This document shows positions 32,624 to 35,115 of a stretch of 35,115 nt of DNA, piece by piece. The stretch spans positions 1 to 35,115 of the forward strand of contig MNVP01000085.1 in NCBI GenBank assembly GCA_001871815.1, given 5' to 3'. The first letter of the stretch is position 1. Each line of letters starts with the position of its first letter. The stretch is from Candidatus Omnitrophica bacterium CG1_02_40_15 (GTDB taxonomy: Bacteria; Omnitrophota; Gorgyraeia; Gorgyraeales; Gorgyraeaceae). The notes beneath the pieces were generated by a model that was not told where the DNA came from, ran no database searches, and saw only the letters and a program-made list of their open reading frames with translations. A program made the translations under genes and the position numbers.

Positions 32624-32790
32624 AGAGATCCTTCGTCGCGGAGTTTACACTGAGCGAAGCGAATGTGCTCCTCAGGATGAGCAGCCGACATTACAAGAAA
32701 ATCGCTTTCAGCGATAACCCTAATATACGATTTTCAGTGGTTAGGAAAGTGTTTTATACTTTCCTATACCATAAAAACTCCTCAACTCCT
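32624..32790 (-). other. lysS leader region with hairpins; no gene
   Basis: The stretch between the lysS promoter and start contains AGGAAAGT/ACTTTCCT (perfect, 8 bp, about 32743-32765), GAAAATCG/CGATTTTC and a CCTCAGGATG-type repeat segment broken by another insert. I see no T-box consensus and no open reading frame. The rest of the gap to the toxin gene is covered by the promoter, fold-back repeat and terminator entries. Confidence 0.6.
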
Positions 32791-32792
32791 CA

Positions 32793-32822
32793 ATTATATA
32801 TTATTATGCTATATAGTGTCAA
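32793..32822 (-). promoter_or_regulatory. Sigma-70-type promoter for lysS
   Basis: On the minus strand TTGACA (32822-32817), an 18-base spacer and TATAAT (32798-32793): both boxes match the consensus perfectly. Transcription would start near 32786, giving a leader of about 160 bases before lysS. Confidence 0.8.
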
Positions 32823-32848
32823 TAGAAATAGGGTAAAAATAGGGCGAG

Positions 32849-32941
32849 ATCCTTCAGATGCTCCTGTTCGTCGCATCTTCAGGATTAATTCGCACTTATC
32901 AGTTACGGATTTCAAAGAAACCCGTAACTGATGTGCTCATT
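32849..32941. repeat. Two fold-back repeats upstream of the lysS promoter
   Basis: First ATCCTTCAGATGC with imperfect GCATCTTCAGGAT; then GCACTTATCAGTTACGG (32892-32908) with CCGTAACTGATGTGC (32922-32936). The second ends in GATGTGCTCATT and resembles the third hairpin of the AATGAG elements, as a stand-alone part. Confidence 0.8.
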
Positions 32942-32979
32942 AAAAAACCGCGTAGGCACCACATACATCCTATGCGGTT
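32942..32979 (-). terminator. Rho-independent terminator of the toxin-antitoxin operon
   Basis: Minus strand: AACCGCATAGG, a 12-base loop, CCTACGCGGTT, followed by a T6 tract. The stem has one mismatch. It lies 22 bases after the toxin stop. Confidence 0.8.
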
Positions 32980-33000
32980 AGAATAATTAGAATAATGGAT

Positions 33001-33252
33001 TTAACGATACGCCTCTTTCCTATGCTCAATTCTATATATAAAAATCTCTTTTATTTTATCATTTATTCTATACAAAACTTTATAATCCTCTATTTTAATA
33101 CGATACCCTTCTTCATTGCTAAGTTTGATAGCGCCATAGGGCCTTGGATTTTTAGAGAGATTGATAATTTCGTTTTTTATCTTAGCAAAAATCCTATCTT
33201 CCAGTTGGTCTAAGTCTTTTTGAGCATGAGGAATTATTTTTATTTTATACAT
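33001..33252 (-). CDS. RelE/ParE-type toxin
   Basis: 83 residues with the RelE-fold pattern: IIPHAQKDLDQL near the start, the RP-GAIKL segment, GYRIKIEDYKVLYRIND, and IEHRKEAYR at the end. Family members are ribosome-dependent mRNA interferases or gyrase poisons; which applies is not clear. It starts at ATG 33252, overlapping the antitoxin stop by one base (TAATG), so the two are co-translated. Its C-terminal histidine-arginine-tyrosine group is intact, so activity is plausible. Confidence 0.88.
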   Translation of the reverse strand: MYKIKIIPHAQKDLDQLEDRIFAKIKNEIINLSKNPRPYGAIKLSNEEGYRIKIEDYKVLYRINDKIKEIFIYRIEHRKEAYR

Positions 33253-33479
33253 TAACCTGTTCTTTTCTTCAGATATGCCTCAAAACTAATAGCATTGTCT
33301 TCCTGGGAATGTAGATCCTTAAAATCAAGCAAGTCCTCCTTAAGCTCTTCTTTTTCCAATTTCTCGCGCAATGCCTTTTCTACAAAAAAACCCTGCTTCA
33401 AGCCATGCCCTATACAATATTCTTTCACTTTATTTATAAGGCGAGGATCTACTTTTACTGCATAAGATATCTTATTCAT
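33252..33479 (-). CDS. Ribbon-helix-helix-type antitoxin
   Basis: 75 residues: a KISYAVKVDPRLINKVKEYC ribbon-helix segment at the N-terminus, a charged helix (KALREKLEKEELKEDLLD) and a short C-terminal tail that would clamp the toxin. ATG 33479 has AGGAGGG 7-8 bases upstream and is chosen over a longer start at 33509. It should bind its own promoter, where an inverted repeat lies. The specific family is not identified by eye. Confidence 0.78.
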   Translation of the reverse strand: MNKISYAVKVDPRLINKVKEYCIGHGLKQGFFVEKALREKLEKEELKEDLLDFKDLHSQEDNAISFEAYLKKRTG

Positions 33480-33499
33480 ATTCTTATCCCTCCTTTTAA

Positions 33500-33528
33500 A
33501 ATATATCACATCCTATTATTCATGTCAA
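33500..33528 (-). promoter_or_regulatory. Promoter of the toxin-antitoxin operon
   Basis: Minus strand: TTGACA (33528-33523), a 17-base spacer, TATATT (33505-33500), 20 bases before the antitoxin start. Boxes and spacing are near consensus. Confidence 0.8.
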
Positions 33529-33533
33529 GAAAT

Positions 33534-33553
33534 AAGTTTAAAAAAGTAAACTT
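33534..33553. promoter_or_regulatory. Candidate operator: 7-bp inverted repeat upstream of the toxin-antitoxin promoter
   Basis: AAGTTTA, six bases, TAAACTT. It lies just upstream of the -35 box, a position compatible with autoregulation by the antitoxin. This is positional inference only. Confidence 0.45.
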
Positions 33554-33560
33554 TTGTTTT

Positions 33561-33571
33561 AACCGCGTAGG
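33561..33571. repeat. AACCGCGTAGG direct repeat, second copy
   Basis: The same 11 bases occur at 32946-32956, inside the terminator. The two copies flank the toxin-antitoxin module at a distance of 615 bases and could mark its insertion or excision points. Confidence 0.6.
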
Positions 33572-33635
33572 TCGAGAATAGGATTTAGCATTGTTTTACT
33601 CTGCATGGGCACTGTTTGGGCACTAGAATAATGGG

Positions 33636-33668
33636 CTTCTAACCTGGCAAATCTAACCAGGTTAGAAG
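33636..33668. repeat. Perfect 12-bp hairpin after the phosphatase gene
   Basis: CTTCTAACCTGG and CCAGGTTAGAAG with a 9-base loop, 15 bases downstream of the phosphatase stop. No T-run follows on either strand, so it may be a processing or repeat hairpin rather than a terminator. The preceding 33572-33635 shows GGGCACT twice and nothing else recognisable. Confidence 0.7.
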
Positions 33669-33683
33669 TGAAAGAAAAGGCTA

Positions 33684-34196
33684 TTATATTTGGGTTCCAG
33701 TCTTCCTTTTGGTTCTGCGAGTATCATCTATGGGATGAGTATTTTGTATTTTTAAGACACATTCTGAAATAATAAGATAGAGAATCTGGTATGCATGTTC
33801 AGTAACCCTATTTTCAAATCTAACATATGCTTCGCGGCCTACGCCATCTGTATTTAAATTTTGGCCTTGCACAACCATCCTGACTTTCTGTCTGCCGCTA
33901 TGGTCAAAAGGGAATTTATCCTGAACTGTTTTCATCTGGCCTTCTGTCATTGTTAGGATCAGGTCTGCTATTGGAATGCCCTCAGGAATCTCGTTAGGAA
34001 TATGCCCTGGTATAGATACATTAACATAATCGCTGGTTGAATCCAGCCCATAACTTTCAATTTCAAAATATGATCGTAAATCTTTTGGAATATACTCTTT
34101 AATAACAGCTGCAACAATAGGGCTTCTTTCTCTATTCTCATTGCATATAACCCAGATTGTAAAAAATGGTTCTTTAAGCCTGCTTCTGGAAATCAA
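33684..34196 (-). CDS. Low-molecular-weight protein phosphatase homologue, 5' end uncertain
   Basis: The P-loop C-x5-R-S is present as CNENRERS (C18, R24), at the end of a beta strand (FTIWVI) as in LMW-PTP. IADLILTMTEGQMKTVQDKFP is the family's mid-protein motif. The general-acid site reads TDGVGR (D117) where family members have DP(F/Y). The first codon is TTG; the frame stays open upstream to about 34253 with plausible codons and no ATG, up to where the IS3-type element seems to begin. So the gene may have lost its true start. Tyrosine versus arginine phosphatase activity is unclear; the third residue after the catalytic Asn is Arg, unlike the Thr of YwlE. Confidence 0.68.
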   Translation of the reverse strand: MISRSRLKEPFFTIWVICNENRERSPIVAAVIKEYIPKDLRSYFEIESYGLDSTSDYVNVSIPGHIPNEIPEGIPIADLILTMTEGQMKTVQDKFPFDHSGRQKVRMVVQGQNLNTDGVGREAYVRFENRVTEHAYQILYLIISECVLKIQNTHPIDDTRRTKRKTGTQI

Positions 34197-34323
34197 TGTC
34201 CTAAGCTGTGAAAATTTCTCTTCTAATGCTAACGCGGAAAATCTGCGATAATGTCATAAAAGGATAAAAGGAGTTGTGTTGAAATCCTCCCTCGTTTAGA
34301 ATAGAAAGGAAGGGGGAAATAAA

Positions 34324-34665
34324 ATGGAAGGATTAGGCACAATAGATAATAATAGTATTGGGAGGCGGCGAAAAAAATTAACCGCCATGGAAAAATTCCA
34401 GCTATATCAGGAGACAAGCGCCAAGGATGCCCCTATCGGCGAAATACTGCGCAGGCATGGGCTTTATTCTTCAGAGCTTACCAAGATACGTAAACAGGTG
34501 GAAGAAGGCGCCCTTAAAGAGCTTGGGCGGAGAAGATACTCCAGGAAGCCTGAAACAGTATCGTATGAAGAGTATGCGAGGTTAAAAACAGAACTGTCCA
34601 ATAAAGAAAAAGCCCTTGCTCAGATGGGCGAGGAGTATCTTATTTTAAAAAAAAAGACGGATTAG
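34324..34665 (+). CDS. IS3-type transposase OrfA (helix-turn-helix)
   Basis: 113 residues: KLTAMEKFQLYQETSA begins an N-terminal helix-turn-helix (GEILRRHGLYSSELTKIRKQ), followed by a leucine-zipper-like helix (YARLKTELSNKEKALAQMGEEYLILKKK, described in part). AAGGGGGAA precedes ATG 34324. It ends at TAG 34663 shortly after the slippery run, so full-length transposase needs a -1 shift. This is the only plus-strand gene pair in the window. Confidence 0.85.
   Translation: MEGLGTIDNNSIGRRRKKLTAMEKFQLYQETSAKDAPIGEILRRHGLYSSELTKIRKQVEEGALKELGRRRYSRKPETVSYEEYARLKTELSNKEKALAQMGEEYLILKKKTD
34650..34656 (+). other. Programmed -1 frameshift site A AAA AAG
   Basis: In the OrfA frame the heptamer falls exactly as A AAA AAG at the end of a nine-A run (34647-34655). 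This is the classic -1 slippery sequence of IS3-family elements. Slipping leads directly into the open OrfB frame. Confidence 0.85.
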
Positions 34666-35115
34666 GCTTAAGAGGCGAGTTATCGTATAAAAAGATAACC
34701 GAATCCGCACAGAACGAGCTAATCAACATGATGAAGAGCTTGAAAGAATTAACAATACAAAAAGGATGCGAGGTCTTAAGGCTTAAGGTAAGGCGCTATT
34801 ACCGCTGGTGTAACAAAAAGCCTGTTATGAAGAAAATAGCATGGAACAAGATAACCCCGGATGAAGAAGACGCTATTCTTAAAGCCGCCAAAGACGAATC
34901 CCTGTCTGATTTTAGGGCGGCTGAGCTTATGGTATACGGCCATGAGAGTAAGGAGTTTTACTCTAGCGTCTCAACTATCCAGCGAGTATTAAAAAGAAAT
35001 GAACTACAGGCTCCTTACGATATACCCAGAAGAAAACGCCCTAAAAAGCCTGATATCAGGCATCTCATGAGTGAGCCCAAGAGAATCTTCAGCTATGACG
35101 CAACAGACTTTTACC
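34650..35115 (+). CDS. IS3-type transposase OrfB, N-terminal part (partial)
   Basis: The -1 frame is open from the slippery site to the window edge (about 155 codons). It reads GLGLRGELSYKKI, then a CEVLRLKVRRYYRWC segment, and reaches SYDATDFY, where D is the first acid of the DDE catalytic triad. The rest lies outside. Fused to OrfA by frameshifting it gives OrfAB; no disruption is visible in this part. Confidence 0.82.

Larger units (their letters stand above)
34252..35115 (+). mobile_element. IS3-type insertion sequence, left part (runs off window)
   Basis: Holds two overlapping transposase frames joined by a frameshift site. A TGTCATAAAAGG sequence at 34252 is a possible left tip (IS3-type tips begin TG), but no matching right end is available to confirm it, so the boundary is tentative. 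Confidence 0.6.

Noticed and set aside
32624-32790. T-box riboswitch in the lysS leader
   Set aside because: The leader is long enough and has hairpins, but the conserved T-box sequence and a terminator/antiterminator pair are not seen.
33585-33640. Integrase attachment site (GGGCACT repeated, near the toxin-antitoxin module)
   Set aside because: No tRNA or integrase gene is present and the repeat is only 7 bases, so the idea has no support.

Overview
This looks like part of a Gram-negative, probably uncultured bacterial chromosome. The most likely group is Candidatus Omnitrophota or a neighbouring lineage. I infer that from the combination of outer-membrane lipid and lipoprotein transport genes (Mla-type, Lol-type, an AsmA-like protein), a Firmicutes-like McsA-McsB-ClpC cassette, a yacL-ispD-ispF-cysS block, and a very high load of short palindromic repeats that also sit inside genes. 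No rRNA or other marker is present to prove the assignment.

Layout. Bases 1-101 hold the start of an IS30-type transposase (minus strand). From about 260 to 32,623 there is one unbroken minus-strand run of housekeeping genes. In transcription order these are: lysS; lolC/E and lolD; an ilvE-type aminotransferase; mcsA, mcsB and clpC; an exported AsmA-like protein; mlaE; ruvC, ruvA and ruvB; mlaF and mlaD; yacL, ispD, ispF and cysS; tmk, holB and ricT; metG, a NifS-type cysteine desulfurase and tatD; a CPBP membrane protease; a DUF362-ferredoxin protein; mtnA and thiL; tsaE and tsaB; alr and greA. Many junctions overlap by 1-29 bases, so parts are clearly co-transcribed. A strong promoter precedes lysS at 32,793-32,822. 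The last 2.2 kb is accessory: a RelE-type toxin-antitoxin pair with its own promoter and terminator, a low-molecular-weight phosphatase homologue, and an IS3-type element (plus strand) with a textbook A AAA AAG frameshift site, running off the window.

Working together: the Mla-like transporter (mlaE, mlaF, mlaD, AsmA-like protein) and LolCDE-type exporter maintain the outer envelope. McsA/McsB/ClpC form a protein-arginine phosphorylation and degradation system. TsaB/TsaE serve tRNA t6A synthesis, RuvABC resolve Holliday junctions, and HolB, Tmk and RicT are ordinary core functions.

The most unusual property is the repeat landscape. Every gene gap longer than about 15 bases in the 32 kb core holds a palindromic or fold-back repeat. 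There are at least four families. The most striking consists of 7-base degenerate units (TAGCGNW and other unrelated heptamers) arranged as hairpins. Several repeats provide the stop codon of the upstream gene, and others lie in frame inside mtnA, tsaB, lolD and cysS.
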